Part shown: positions 44,169 to 53,186 of the stretch, piece by piece
How positions within the stretch are numbered: the stretch's first letter is position 1
Layout of the letters: every line of letters begins with the position of its first letter
DNA from: Pedobacter sp. V48
GTDB lineage: Bacteria; Bacteroidota; Bacteroidia; Sphingobacteriales; Sphingobacteriaceae
Assembly (NCBI RefSeq): GCF_000523515.1
Contig: NZ_AWRU01000034.1
Coordinates: 268,400-321,807 of the forward strand
Direction: 5' to 3'
Length of the DNA: 53,408 nucleotides
Made by a program: the position numbers and the translations under genes
Notes under the pieces: model-generated
What the model was told of the DNA's origin: nothing
The model's database searches: none
What the model saw: only the letters and a program-made list of their open reading frames with translations

Positions 44169-44885
44169 TTAATTAATTGTAAATGAATCGTTTTTAATCG
44201 ATTTGGCCAACTCTTTCTCTAATCTTTTAGCCGCGCGTCTTTTCAAAACTGAAACAGACATCTTTACGTCGATGTTGGGTCGATCGTTTGAGTCCCTGGA
44301 AACAGCGGCGATTTTATCAACCATATCTAAGCCCTTAACCACCTCTCCAAAAACAGTATAGTTTCTGTCCAGATGTGGTGTGCCACCTAGATTTTTATAG
44401 ATTTCTCTCTGCCAAACAGGTATTTTGAAGTGGAGGCGATTCGTTTCTAATGAATCTAATCCCTGATCTGTAAATTTTTTACCCTGAACAATGTAGAATT
44501 GAGATCCGCTTGATGCCTTTTCGGGATTGTCGTCTCTCGCAGCCCCAAGCACACCTTTTTTATGAAATAAACTGTCTCTAAATTCAGCGGGAATGGTATA
44601 GCCTACAGTTCCATTTCCCAGCAATTCGTCTTGTTTTGCAACTTTTGAATCCGGATCTCCCCCCTGAATCATGAAGTTTTTGATAACCCGATGAAATAAA
44701 GAGCCCTCATAAACACCCTTTTTAGTCAGGGACACAAAGTTATCCCGGTGCTGAGGAGTTTCATTGTAAAGCATGATTATACATTCGCCCATATCCGTTT
44801 TAATTTTAACGTATTGGTGTTTTGGCTTTGCAGCGAAAGCAGAGAAAACACCCAGACATAGTAGTGAGGCTAGAATTCTGTTCAT
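44169..44885 (-). CDS. Secreted cyclophilin-type peptidyl-prolyl isomerase
   Basis: From the ATG at 44885 the protein has 238 residues: a signal peptide (MNRILASLLCLGVFSAFAAK) and a cyclophilin domain with FHRVIKNFMIQGGDP (catalytic Arg) and YTVFGEVVKGLDMVDKI. It probably helps folding of exported proteins. The frame extends upstream to 44972, but the 29 extra residues would hide the signal peptide, so the inner ATG is preferred. An insertion around residues 115-160 (KKFTDQGLDSLETNRLHFKI) is typical of Bacteroidota cyclophilins. Confidence 0.9.
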   Translation of the reverse strand: MNRILASLLCLGVFSAFAAKPKHQYVKIKTDMGECIIMLYNETPQHRDNFVSLTKKGVYEGSLFHRVIKNFMIQGGDPDSKVAKQDELLGNGTVGYTIPAEFRDSLFHKKGVLGAARDDNPEKASSGSQFYIVQGKKFTDQGLDSLETNRLHFKIPVWQREIYKNLGGTPHLDRNYTVFGEVVKGLDMVDKIAAVSRDSNDRPNIDVKMSVSVLKRRAAKRLEKELAKSIKNDSFTIN

Positions 44886-45001
44886 TAATATTACTTTGGA
44901 GCTAAGGTAAGTTAAAAATGGCTTTATTGAAATGCGGGAAGCTTCAATTTTATTGATTATCTTTCTTACCATACATCAACGTCGGCTAAAACACAGAGGT
45001 G

Positions 45002-45009
45002 TACTTTTG
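45002..45009 (+). promoter_or_regulatory. -7 element of the yceI-like gene (TACTTTTG)
   Basis: This is an exact TAnnTTTG match 22 bp before the ATG at 45032. It predicts a leader of about 18 nt. No clear -33 TTG is seen 19-20 bp upstream. Confidence 0.5.
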
Positions 45010-45031
45010 TAACATTAAACTCAAAAAAATT

Positions 45032-45604
45032 ATGAAAAAGGTATTTTTATTCCTGGTTGCAATTTCAATCAGTGTTGCGTCTTTCGCACAAACAAAGTGG
45101 ACGGTAGATCCAATGCACTCATTTATAAATTTCTCAGTGAAACACATGGGAATCTCATTTGTAGATGGATCATTTAAAAAGTTTGATGGCGCAGTTACTG
45201 CAGCTAAAGAAGATTTAACTGATGCAAAAATCAGCTTTTCAGTTGATGTAAACAGCATTTCTACAAGTGTTGAACCTCGCGATAAGCACTTAAAATCTGA
45301 CGATTTTTTTAATGCTGAAACTTTTCCGTACATGACTTTCGAAAGTACTTCATTTAAAAAATTGAAAGGAAATAACTATGAATTGAGTGGAAAATTGACA
45401 ATTCGTGATGTAACGAAAGATGTTAAGTTCAATGTAGTATTCGGCGGAACAGCTAAAGATCAGCAAGGAAATACCAAAGCAGGCTTCTCAGCTAACACAA
45501 CCATCAATCGTTTGGATTATAATATCAAATATGATCCAACAGGAATGGGTGTAGGTAAAGACGTTAAAATAACCTTAAACCTGGAATTTGTTCAGGCAAA
45601 ATAA
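45032..45604 (+). CDS. YceI family periplasmic lipid-binding protein
   Basis: The 190-residue protein has a signal peptide (KKVFLFLVAISISVASFAQ) and then the YceI lipocalin-like barrel: KWTVDPMHSFINFSVKHMG, ISFSVDVNSIST, RDKHLKSDDFFNAETFP and YELSGKLTIRDVTKDVKF. YceI proteins bind long isoprenoids such as polyprenyl or quinone-like molecules; the ligand here is unknown. The ATG at 45032 is chosen because the upstream frame contains the promoter. A hairpin follows the stop. Confidence 0.93.
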   Translation: MKKVFLFLVAISISVASFAQTKWTVDPMHSFINFSVKHMGISFVDGSFKKFDGAVTAAKEDLTDAKISFSVDVNSISTSVEPRDKHLKSDDFFNAETFPYMTFESTSFKKLKGNNYELSGKLTIRDVTKDVKFNVVFGGTAKDQQGNTKAGFSANTTINRLDYNIKYDPTGMGVGKDVKITLNLEFVQAK

Positions 45605-45612
45605 TTGATTTT

Positions 45613-45639
45613 ACAGGCCGTCTGGATAAGATGGCCTGT
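45613..45639 (+). terminator. Hairpin after the yceI-like gene, weak terminator candidate
   Basis: ACAGGCCGTC pairs with GATGGCCTGT (9 of 10, the tenth a G-U in RNA) around a 7-nt loop, 9 bp after the stop codon. The following sequence ATCATTTC is only moderately T-rich, so termination may be partial and could allow read-through into the dioxygenase gene. Confidence 0.45.
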
Positions 45640-45655
45640 ATCATTTCTACCCATT

Positions 45656-46483
45656 ATGACTAACTTATCTCAATTCAAAACATTCACAAGGGGGTTGCCA
45701 ATTCAGGAAAACCTTATGCCTGTTCTATTTGTGGGGCACGGATCTCCAATGAATGGGATTGAGGGTAATGAGTTTAGCAACAAATGGGCTTCTATGGCTC
45801 AAAATATACCGGTTCCAACAGCAGTACTGGTGGTTTCTGCACATTGGTTTACCAAAGGCACCCACATTACTGCCATGGATTTCCCTAAAACGATACATGA
45901 TTTTGGCGGGTTTCCACAGGCACTTTTTGATGTAGTTTATCCCGCACCCGGAAATCCGGAGCTTGCTGCTGAAACAGCAGGACTTATACAACATATTCAT
46001 GTTGGCTTGGATCATGACTGGGGGCTTGACCACGGCGCATGGACTGTTGTAAGGCACATGTACCCAGAGGCAAATATTCCTGTATTGCAATTGAGCATTG
46101 ACTATACCAAGGATGCGCACTATCATTATGAGCTGGCCAGGGAATTGCAACTTTTAAGAAAGAAGGGGGTTTTAATTCTTGGGAGCGGAAATATGGTTCA
46201 CAACCTTAGGATGATGAGCTGGGAAATGATAAATGGTGGGGGCTACGACTGGGCTTTACAAATGAACGATAAGTTTAAAAGCCTGATTCTAAACAATGAG
46301 CATAATCCGTTGATGAATTATCAAACGCTTGGTAGAGAGGCTATGCTCGCCATTCCTACCCCGGAGCATTATCTGCCCTTAATGTATACTCTTGGTTTGA
46401 AAAATGATAATGAGGAAGTTTCGTTATTTAACGATAAAGCAGTTGGCGGTTCATTAACTATGACTTCTGTTAAGGTAGGCTAA
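45656..46483 (+). CDS. ygiD: DODA-type extradiol dioxygenase (YgiD, LigB family)
   Basis: From the ATG at 45656 the protein has 275 residues. Metal-site residues of the class III extradiol fold are visible: His28 in FVGHGSP, His63 in SAHWFTKG, HDFGGFP and GNMVHNLR. DYGWDHGAW-like DWGLDHGAWTV is a family signature. E. coli YgiD acts on L-DOPA, but the physiological substrate is unclear. The preceding hairpin lies between it and the yceI-like gene. It ends 1 bp from the convergent aldehyde dehydrogenase gene. Confidence 0.9.
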   Translation: MTNLSQFKTFTRGLPIQENLMPVLFVGHGSPMNGIEGNEFSNKWASMAQNIPVPTAVLVVSAHWFTKGTHITAMDFPKTIHDFGGFPQALFDVVYPAPGNPELAAETAGLIQHIHVGLDHDWGLDHGAWTVVRHMYPEANIPVLQLSIDYTKDAHYHYELARELQLLRKKGVLILGSGNMVHNLRMMSWEMINGGGYDWALQMNDKFKSLILNNEHNPLMNYQTLGREAMLAIPTPEHYLPLMYTLGLKNDNEEVSLFNDKAVGGSLTMTSVKVG

Positions 46484-47884
46484 TCACATTAGTTTTTTCA
46501 GCCACTTTAATATCCAGTCTTTGCCGTGATAAGGAGGATAAATCATTCCGGTCATATCTAACTTAGATTGAAAAACAACAGCTCTTTCATGGCTGAACGA
46601 CTTAAAGCCAAATTCCCCATGGCAACTTCCCATACCACTTCCGTTTACACCCCCGAAAGGCAATTTCGGGTTTGATATATGAATTAATACATCATTAACA
46701 CAGGTGCCGCCTGCGCTTGTATTTGCTATAATGCGACGGATGTTTTCTTTGCTGTCGCTAAAAATATATAACGCCAGCGGTTTGCTCTTTTTGTTGATGC
46801 GGTTAATTACTTCATCTAAACTTTTATAGGTGATGATCGGCAATAGCGGGCCAAAAATTTCTTCGTTCATGATATTTGAATCATCGCTGATTCGCGTAAG
46901 AACCGTAGGACTAATGGTGTTATTTCCCTCGTCTGTTTCGCCACCAAAGGCAACATTGGCGCCTTTATTTGTTGCGTCAGCAATCAGCCCTGTTAATCTT
47001 TTAAAATGTCTGTCGTTTATAATTTTAGCATAAACGGAGTGATCGATGGTATTGTTCCCGTTGCAGAACATTTTGTTTACTGATTCCTTATAATGCCCAA
47101 TAAATTCAGCTTGTTTTTCTTCCGGAATAAAAACATAATCAGGTGCAATACAAGTTTGTCCGGCATTCATCAATTTCCCCCAGGCAATCTTTTCTGCTGC
47201 ATTCTTTAAGTTGGCTGTAGCATCAATTACAGTAGGGGATTTTCCTCCCAACTCCAATGTTACAGAAGTGAGGTTTTTCGCAGCGGCTTCCATCACTACT
47301 TTTCCAATGTCGGTGCTTCCTGTAAAGAAAATATGGTCGAATGGGTGTTCAAGCAAAGCTGTTGATACCGAGGCATCGCCCTCAAAGCAACAGATTTCCT
47401 GTTCCTCAAAGCATTCGCCAATGATCCGTGCAATAACTGAGCTGGTTGCTGGGCTAAGCTCTGAGGGTTTTAATATGGCGCAATTCCCTGCTGCAATGGC
47501 AGAGATTAAAGGCGCCATCAGCAATTGAAAAGGATAGTTCCACGGCGAAATGATCAAACAGACGCCTTTTGGTTCATAATACAGCCTGTTTTTTGCAAAA
47601 AGGTTGGTTATTGTTTTACCAATGTATTTAGGCTTCATCCAATTTCTGACGTTCTTAATCGCAAAATCAATTTCAGCGTAAGTAAATATCAGTTCGGTAA
47701 CGGCAGCTTCAAACTGGCTTTTGCGAAGATCCTGCAGTAAAGCAGCATATACCTCAGCCTCATGCTTTTCTATACCGCGCTTTAATGCCTTTAATTTATT
47801 CATTCTTTGTGCGGCATTGCTAGTCCTAAGCGTATATTTATGCGCTTGCTGGGCGTTAAAAACAGCGTTGATCGTTTGTGTCAT
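46484..47884 (-). CDS. Aldehyde dehydrogenase, class 3-like
   Basis: The 466-residue NAD(P)-dependent enzyme oxidises aldehydes to acids. The catalytic set is intact: Asn115 in PWNYPF, general base Glu211 in TLELGGKSP, and nucleophile Cys245 in NAGQTCIAPDY; FTGSTDIGK binds the cofactor. The length and the short N-terminus fit the ALDH3 branch, which often handles fatty or aromatic aldehydes. The basic-hydrophobic C-terminus (WILKWLKKLM) could touch the membrane. It is transcribed alone. Confidence 0.92.
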   Translation of the reverse strand: MTQTINAVFNAQQAHKYTLRTSNAAQRMNKLKALKRGIEKHEAEVYAALLQDLRKSQFEAAVTELIFTYAEIDFAIKNVRNWMKPKYIGKTITNLFAKNRLYYEPKGVCLIISPWNYPFQLLMAPLISAIAAGNCAILKPSELSPATSSVIARIIGECFEEQEICCFEGDASVSTALLEHPFDHIFFTGSTDIGKVVMEAAAKNLTSVTLELGGKSPTVIDATANLKNAAEKIAWGKLMNAGQTCIAPDYVFIPEEKQAEFIGHYKESVNKMFCNGNNTIDHSVYAKIINDRHFKRLTGLIADATNKGANVAFGGETDEGNNTISPTVLTRISDDSNIMNEEIFGPLLPIITYKSLDEVINRINKKSKPLALYIFSDSKENIRRIIANTSAGGTCVNDVLIHISNPKLPFGGVNGSGMGSCHGEFGFKSFSHERAVVFQSKLDMTGMIYPPYHGKDWILKWLKKLM

Positions 47885-48004
47885 GTTAGTTTGCCAAACC
47901 GGCCTAAAATTGTTAAAATAGGTTAAATTAATTGTCCTTAATTGCTATTGTATTGAAAATAGATTGATTTAAAGGATATTGCACATGTAAAATAAATATA
48001 CAAA

Positions 48005-49174
48005 ATGAAAAGGGGATTTTTTACTGTACTAACCACTATATTATTTCTCCAGTTGGGGAATGCCCAAACCATTAAAACGGGGGTTTTGGTTATTGGTAAC
48101 GGGAGTGGTGCATTGGCAGCAAGCATTCAATCAAGCATTTCTGGCGCTAAAACAGTTCTATTATTACCGGGAGAAGGTTTTGAAGCTGCACTCGCCTCAG
48201 GGAATTTATCTTCCGGAATTGAAGGGGACTTGATTAAGAGGCTAAAGCCTGCAGCTAAAGCTCAAATCAACGCCACTATAAAATCATGGACAGATACACT
48301 TAAAAACCTGACAATAATAAAAAATGCAAACTGGATAAAGTTAAAAAGATCTGGAAGTGGCTGGAGTGTTCAGTTAAGTGACGGCAGAACAGTGAAAGCG
48401 ATTGCCATGGTGAATGCGGATAGAACAGGAAAGGTTAATGCCGCTATTCCTTTGCAAAATGTAAATAAGTCGTGGCATTCCCTTACTTATAACAACAACC
48501 TTTACAGAACAAGTATTGCCTCGGGGCAGCAGGTTGAAAATACATCTGCAAATTTACTTTTTCTAAGCGATTTGCTTATTCCTGAACAGGATAATCTTGT
48601 CGTGCTAAATTCAGGAATTGAAAGCATTGCTGCAGGACAGGCGGCGGGAGCTGTGGCTGCTTATGCTGCTTTTTTCAAAACCAAAACCTCTCAGGCCCCT
48701 TTAAAGGAAATTCAGGGAGAGCTAATGAAATACCAGTTGTCTTTAATGCCATTTTCAGATATTAAGCCAACTGATACCAATTGGAAATCGATTCAGTTTC
48801 TGGGTCTTTCGGGATTTTTAAAGGCAGATATAGTGAACGGAGTGGCTAATTTTGAATCAGATCGGACGGTTTCAACAGCAGAAATAAAGGATCCGATTAA
48901 GGAGTTTTATTATAAAGCGCAGATCTGGTTTGATGAACATATAGCGCCCGAGATGACTATCGGCGCAACGCTAAACCTTGTTTGCTATGTGGGCGGAAAA
49001 TCGCCAAAGAATACAGAAGAAGAGATTAAGAAAAACTGGAAAAGCGTATATAAGTTTAAAACCGAATACGACCCTGCGCGAAATATTACAAGAAGAGAGT
49101 TTGCCGTTCTGGTAAATGAATATCTAAAACCATTTGGTGTTAATACTGATAAAACAGGACGAATACTGAGGTAA
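48005..49174 (+). CDS. Secreted FAD-oxidoreductase-like protein, degenerate
   Basis: The 389-residue protein has a signal peptide (about 1-20, ending GNAQ) followed by VLVIGNGSGALAAS, a GxGxxG/A-type Rossmann start, and a second glycine patch SGIESIAAGQAAGAVAAYAA near 205-225 as in FAD-dependent oxidoreductases (PF12831-like). The substrate domain between them is much shorter than usual (about 180 residues) and lacks other clear FAD motifs. The C-terminal 120 residues include DPARNITRREFAVLVNEYL, similar to an S-layer homology repeat. Activity is doubtful; it may be a scaffold or a reduced relative. Confidence 0.6.
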   Translation: MKRGFFTVLTTILFLQLGNAQTIKTGVLVIGNGSGALAASIQSSISGAKTVLLLPGEGFEAALASGNLSSGIEGDLIKRLKPAAKAQINATIKSWTDTLKNLTIIKNANWIKLKRSGSGWSVQLSDGRTVKAIAMVNADRTGKVNAAIPLQNVNKSWHSLTYNNNLYRTSIASGQQVENTSANLLFLSDLLIPEQDNLVVLNSGIESIAAGQAAGAVAAYAAFFKTKTSQAPLKEIQGELMKYQLSLMPFSDIKPTDTNWKSIQFLGLSGFLKADIVNGVANFESDRTVSTAEIKDPIKEFYYKAQIWFDEHIAPEMTIGATLNLVCYVGGKSPKNTEEEIKKNWKSVYKFKTEYDPARNITRREFAVLVNEYLKPFGVNTDKTGRILR

Positions 49175-49268
49175 AACAAAAATAGATAAAAACTAATTTG
49201 TTTTTCTGTATTATAGATTATGTCTATGTGCCTATCAAGATTAAGTATCTGTTATATCTTGAATATGG

Positions 49269-49299
49269 TTGTTTTTGAGTGCAGATAGGCTTACCTTTG
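49269..49299 (+). promoter_or_regulatory. Promoter of the ahpC-thioredoxin operon
   Basis: TTG at 49269-49271, a 20-bp spacer and TACCTTTG at 49292-49299 match the Bacteroidota consensus. The predicted leader is about 34 nt. I see no clear OxyR or PerR palindrome, though such sites are hard to call by eye. Confidence 0.7.
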
Positions 49300-49337
49300 C
49301 ACCATCAAAAAACAACAATAAAATACAAAATATAATT

Positions 49338-49970
49338 ATGGCTATAGTAGGAAAAAAATTCCCAAGTGTTAGTATCGATGCGATGTCAGAAATGGGTGAC
49401 GATTTAAAGATCAATGTATTTGAAGAAGCAGTAAGCAAAGGGAAAAAAGTTTTATTATTCTGGTATCCAAAGGATTTTACTTTTGTTTGTCCAACAGAAT
49501 TGCATGCTTTTCAAGCAGCTTTACCTGACTTTGAAAAAAGAAATACAATTGTGATTGGTGCTTCATGCGATACAAACGAAGTTCACTTTGCATGGTTAAA
49601 CACTCCAAAAGATAATGGTGGTATTGAAGGTGTTACTTATCCGATTTTAGCTGATACGCACAGACAATTGGCTAACATTTTAGGTATTGTTGAGCAAGAG
49701 GTTGAATATGATGAAGAAGGAAACGAAATTTTCTCCGGATCAAACGTTACTTTCAGAGCAACTTACTTGATTGACGAAACCGGTAAAGTTTTCCATGAAA
49801 GTGTTAACGATATGCCAGTAGGTAGAAATGTTAAAGAATATTTACGTTTAATTGATGCTTATGCTCACGTTCAGAAACATGGCGAAGTTTGCCCTGCAAA
49901 CTGGGAAGAAGGCAAAGAAGCAATGAATGCAAACAGAACTGGCGTTGCTGAATATTTAAGCGCTAACTAA
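49338..49970 (+). CDS. ahpC: AhpC-type 2-Cys peroxiredoxin
   Basis: The 210-residue peroxiredoxin reduces peroxides. The peroxidatic Cys51 is in DFTFVCPTE and the resolving Cys185 is in HGEVCPANWE. GASCDTNEVHFAWLN and YPILADTHRQLAN are family features. The next gene encodes a thioredoxin-like protein, the likely electron donor, since no AhpF is nearby. The ATG at 49338 is preferred; the upstream extension to 49269 would cover the promoter. Confidence 0.94.
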   Translation: MAIVGKKFPSVSIDAMSEMGDDLKINVFEEAVSKGKKVLLFWYPKDFTFVCPTELHAFQAALPDFEKRNTIVIGASCDTNEVHFAWLNTPKDNGGIEGVTYPILADTHRQLANILGIVEQEVEYDEEGNEIFSGSNVTFRATYLIDETGKVFHESVNDMPVGRNVKEYLRLIDAYAHVQKHGEVCPANWEEGKEAMNANRTGVAEYLSAN

Positions 49971-49987
49971 TCAATTAATTTAAAATT

Positions 49988-50296
49988 ATGTTTTTAGAAT
50001 TAACAGAAGATAATCTTCAACAATATGTTGCTGAAAACAAGAAAGTAATGGTCCAGTATGCTGCATCTTGGTGCGGGAATTGCCGAATCATGAAGCCTAA
50101 GTTTAAGAAACTAGCTGCTGAAAACGAAGATGTTGCTTTCTTAATTGTGGATGCCGAAAAACTTCCGGCTTCGCGTAAACTGGCAACCGTTGACAATTTA
50201 CCAACTTTTGCAGCCTTTGAAGGCGGCGCTTTGGTAGATCAGGTTCAAACGAACAAAGCAGAAGTATTAAGCGAATTATTTAATAAAATAAAATAA
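49988..50296 (+). CDS. Thioredoxin-family protein
   Basis: The 102-residue thioredoxin fold has the active site WCGNC (Cys29, Cys32) in place of WCGPC, and the later cis-Pro in VDNLPTFAAF. It starts 17 bp after ahpC and its stop overlaps the next gene by one base (TAATG), so three genes form one operon. It is probably the disulfide reductant of the peroxiredoxin. The CGNC motif may alter redox potential relative to classical thioredoxin. Confidence 0.9.
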   Translation: MFLELTEDNLQQYVAENKKVMVQYAASWCGNCRIMKPKFKKLAAENEDVAFLIVDAEKLPASRKLATVDNLPTFAAFEGGALVDQVQTNKAEVLSELFNKIK

Positions 50297-50547
50297 TGAA
50301 AATTCCGGTTATAAGACAGCTGTTCCAAAATACTACTCCAGAAAATCTTGAGGCAACTTTATCAGTTTTAGAAGCTTTTTGTGAATTCAGAGGGGTAAGT
50401 GAGGAGGAAATTGATGTGGCAGGAGAAATGATCACCAATATATGCGGAGCGCTTGAAGTTCATGAGAACGTGAAAGCAGGAGCAGTTGAAAAAGATGCGC
50501 TAAACGCATTTGGTCAAAAAGTAATGGGATCAATTGACAGGCATTAA
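50296..50547 (+). CDS. Small protein of the AhpC/thioredoxin operon (DUF6952-like)
   Basis: The 83-residue soluble protein begins MKIPVIRQLFQ and has a central stretch SEEEIDVAGEMITNICGALEVHEN. It looks mostly helical and has two Cys. I recall DUF6952 as a family of this size next to thioredoxin and peroxiredoxin genes, but I cannot verify that here. Its start overlaps the thioredoxin stop, suggesting a stoichiometric partner in peroxide reduction. A strong terminator follows 14 bp after the stop. Confidence 0.75.
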   Translation: MKIPVIRQLFQNTTPENLEATLSVLEAFCEFRGVSEEEIDVAGEMITNICGALEVHENVKAGAVEKDALNAFGQKVMGSIDRH

Positions 50548-50561
50548 TTTAGCAACATAAT

Positions 50562-50591
50562 AAAAAAGGGGATATCAATATCCCCTTTTTT
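50562..50591. terminator. Bidirectional rho-independent terminator
   Basis: Perfect 14-bp arms (AAAAAAGGGGATAT and its complement) lie around two bases, giving a GC stem with a T run on both strands. It ends the ahpC operon on the plus strand and ppc on the minus strand. Confidence 0.92.
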
Positions 50592-50597
50592 ATGTCC

Positions 50598-53186
50598 TTA
50601 CGCCAGGTTACGTCCGGCATTTACAATGCCATATACCGTTCTGATGGCAAGCTTCTCATACGATTGTTTTTCTTCCTCTGTTATTTCGTTCTGTAGCTGT
50701 TCTAATGCGTAATGCTGGATGAGCACCAAAGGCAGTACGATCTTCTCTCTAACGGCAATAGAGCGCTTCTCTACAGGGTAATTCTCCATTAGTGTCTCAT
50801 GACCCGCTAACTTTAAAAGCATTTCCTTAGAAAGCGTAAATTCATCAAAAAGAATCTTCCAAAAAGCACCGTATTCCTTGTCGTTTATAAAGTGAGCCGT
50901 AACAGCAAAGTCAGACTTGCTCATAGACATCATACAGTTGTCTATGATGGTTTTAAAGTAGCCAGATTCCTGATAGGTTTTAACAACCTTGTCCCAGTTT
51001 CCTGCTTTTTCCTGGCTTTTCAATGCCGTGCCCATACCATAAAATCCTGGAATATTCTGTTTAAGCTGACTCCAGGCAGTAACAAAGCTTATCGCTCTTA
51101 GATCTTCAAGTTTTAATGCGCCTCCAGAATTTCTTTTTACCGGCCTACTGCTGATGGTAATTTTAGACAACAAAGTAAGTGGCGAGAACTTTTCTAGGTA
51201 ACTTAAAAACAATGGGTGCTTCCGCAAGGCTACAAATGATTCATAACTTTCCTGCGCCATTATATCCAAAAGATTTTTATGAACAGGATCTAATAAAATA
51301 TTATGTCTTTCTTTAATACCCGCAGAAATACCAGCGTTTATTAATTGTTCAATGTTGAATTCGGCACTGTCTATAGAGCCATACTGAGAACTGATTGTTT
51401 GTCCCTGAATGGTAAGCTGGATGTTTTTATTAGCGATCTCTTTACCCATAGAGGCATAGAAACGGTGCGTTTTACCTCCACCTCTTGAAGGCGGACCACC
51501 GCGACCGTCAAAAAATGCCAGTTGAATATTGTGTTTGTTTGCCGTTTCTGTTAAAGCAACCTTGGCGTTAAAAATGGACCAGTTTGCCATTAAATAACCG
51601 CCATCTTTCGTGCTGTCAGAGAAGCCAAGCATAATGTCTTGTTTGTTCCCTCTTTTCTTCAAATGTTTTTTATAAAACGGATGAGAATACAAGGTTTCCA
51701 TAATTGTAGCCGCATCAGCAAGGTCATGAACTGTTTCAAATAGCGGAACAAAATCAATAGAAAGATCATTTTCTTCCCATCCATTCCATAAGAAAAGCTC
51801 TATTAGTTGTAAAATATCACTCGCTTGCTGGCAATTACTGATAATAAATCGGTGGCAGGCAAGTTCTCCATTGCTTTGCTGTATTTGTTTCACTTCAGTA
51901 ATGGTTTGAAGCGTATCCTGAACCAATGAATCTGCCTTATCGCTATGCGATACTCGGGCACTTTTAAAGGAAAGGGTCTTGATTTTTTCTTCTTCCGATA
52001 AGCTGTCGTAGTTCTCAGGGAACATAGAATTGATCGGTTTACTTTGTCGGCAATAGGCATGCACGTCTCTTAGAACCCTGCTGTCCTGTCTAATATCAAG
52101 GGAGGCAAAGTGACTGCCATAAAGCTCGACCTTACGGATCAGGTCAGAAACAATATCTGCAAACAAGCCATCGTGGCTATCTATCAGTGTATTTTTAATT
52201 TTATTCAGGTGCTCAATCAGAAAGTCAGAAATGTTTTCCATTTCAATATTCGGATCAAAGGCATTTTTGTACAATACATCGTGAACTATAGCGATAGGCT
52301 CATCAACACCTCTAAAGGTGATGCGTCTTTTTAGGTTTCTAAAATCGCGATAATAGCATCTGAATAAGATCTGGCGAAGCATTTTTGATACCTGCACGGT
52401 AGATTCGGTATGTACATTAGGATTACCATCTCTGTCGCCGCCTGGCCAAAACCCTAGTTCTATAATCTTTTTAGAGTCCAGGCTGTAATCGTTCAGGCTT
52501 TTGTCTATTTCCGATTGAATATTTGCTGCTGCAAAATAAAACACGTTTTCAAGGTACCAAGCTAAACTGAGCGCTTCATCAACCGGGGTTGGCGATTTTT
52601 TATTGAAAAATGGCGTTTTGCCTAACTGTTGAAGCAAAAGGTGGATGCTGGTGATGTCGTTAATTTTAATGGCGGCGGTAAGGTCTGTGATGATAGACAA
52701 TACGCTTCCAGGATAAAATTGAGTTGGGTGAGCGGTTAAAACAAGTCTTAAAGAGAATTCCTCAATCAGTTTTTCTATTTTCTGATTTAAAGAGCTGTCA
52801 TCAATTCCTTTTTTTAGATAAGAAAGCAATGCATTATGCTCATCAGAAGCATTAAGTTTGTTAAAAGATGCGTCTTCAACTGCATCAAATAACACCACCT
52901 GGCGCTCAATGTATTGGATAAATCTGAACAGAAGATCAATCACGTCCTTCGCCCCGTTATTTTGCGTATACTTCTTGAAAAAAGCATTAATAATTTCTGC
53001 CGGAGTCTCATGGTTATTTACACCATCTTCACAGTATTTTATAAATAATGGCAATAGTGTGCCGGTATCTTTAATCTTGTAAAAAGGAAGGGTAAGGAAA
53101 AGGCTGTTATAGAGTTCAAATCTGGATACTACTTCGTTGTTAAATACTGATTCTCTCTGACCTTTTGCGCGTTGTTTCTGCATCAT
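50598..53186 (-). CDS. ppc: Phosphoenolpyruvate carboxylase
   Basis: PEPC refills the TCA cycle by making oxaloacetate from PEP and bicarbonate. The 862-residue protein has the catalytic His in LTAHPTQ (His153), GFWPGGDRDGNPNVH, GFSDSTKDGGYL and FDGRGGPPSRGGGK. It is slightly shorter than E. coli PEPC, and its motifs differ from the usual TAHPTE, HGRGGxxGRGG and QNTG ends; here the C-terminus is VNAGRNLA. This variant form is what I recall from Bacteroidota. A CAAAAATG at 53219-53226 (one mismatch to the -7 box on the minus strand) may be its promoter. The terminator is shared with the ahpC operon. Confidence 0.94.
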   Translation of the reverse strand: MMQKQRAKGQRESVFNNEVVSRFELYNSLFLTLPFYKIKDTGTLLPLFIKYCEDGVNNHETPAEIINAFFKKYTQNNGAKDVIDLLFRFIQYIERQVVLFDAVEDASFNKLNASDEHNALLSYLKKGIDDSSLNQKIEKLIEEFSLRLVLTAHPTQFYPGSVLSIITDLTAAIKINDITSIHLLLQQLGKTPFFNKKSPTPVDEALSLAWYLENVFYFAAANIQSEIDKSLNDYSLDSKKIIELGFWPGGDRDGNPNVHTESTVQVSKMLRQILFRCYYRDFRNLKRRITFRGVDEPIAIVHDVLYKNAFDPNIEMENISDFLIEHLNKIKNTLIDSHDGLFADIVSDLIRKVELYGSHFASLDIRQDSRVLRDVHAYCRQSKPINSMFPENYDSLSEEEKIKTLSFKSARVSHSDKADSLVQDTLQTITEVKQIQQSNGELACHRFIISNCQQASDILQLIELFLWNGWEENDLSIDFVPLFETVHDLADAATIMETLYSHPFYKKHLKKRGNKQDIMLGFSDSTKDGGYLMANWSIFNAKVALTETANKHNIQLAFFDGRGGPPSRGGGKTHRFYASMGKEIANKNIQLTIQGQTISSQYGSIDSAEFNIEQLINAGISAGIKERHNILLDPVHKNLLDIMAQESYESFVALRKHPLFLSYLEKFSPLTLLSKITISSRPVKRNSGGALKLEDLRAISFVTAWSQLKQNIPGFYGMGTALKSQEKAGNWDKVVKTYQESGYFKTIIDNCMMSMSKSDFAVTAHFINDKEYGAFWKILFDEFTLSKEMLLKLAGHETLMENYPVEKRSIAVREKIVLPLVLIQHYALEQLQNEITEEEKQSYEKLAIRTVYGIVNAGRNLA

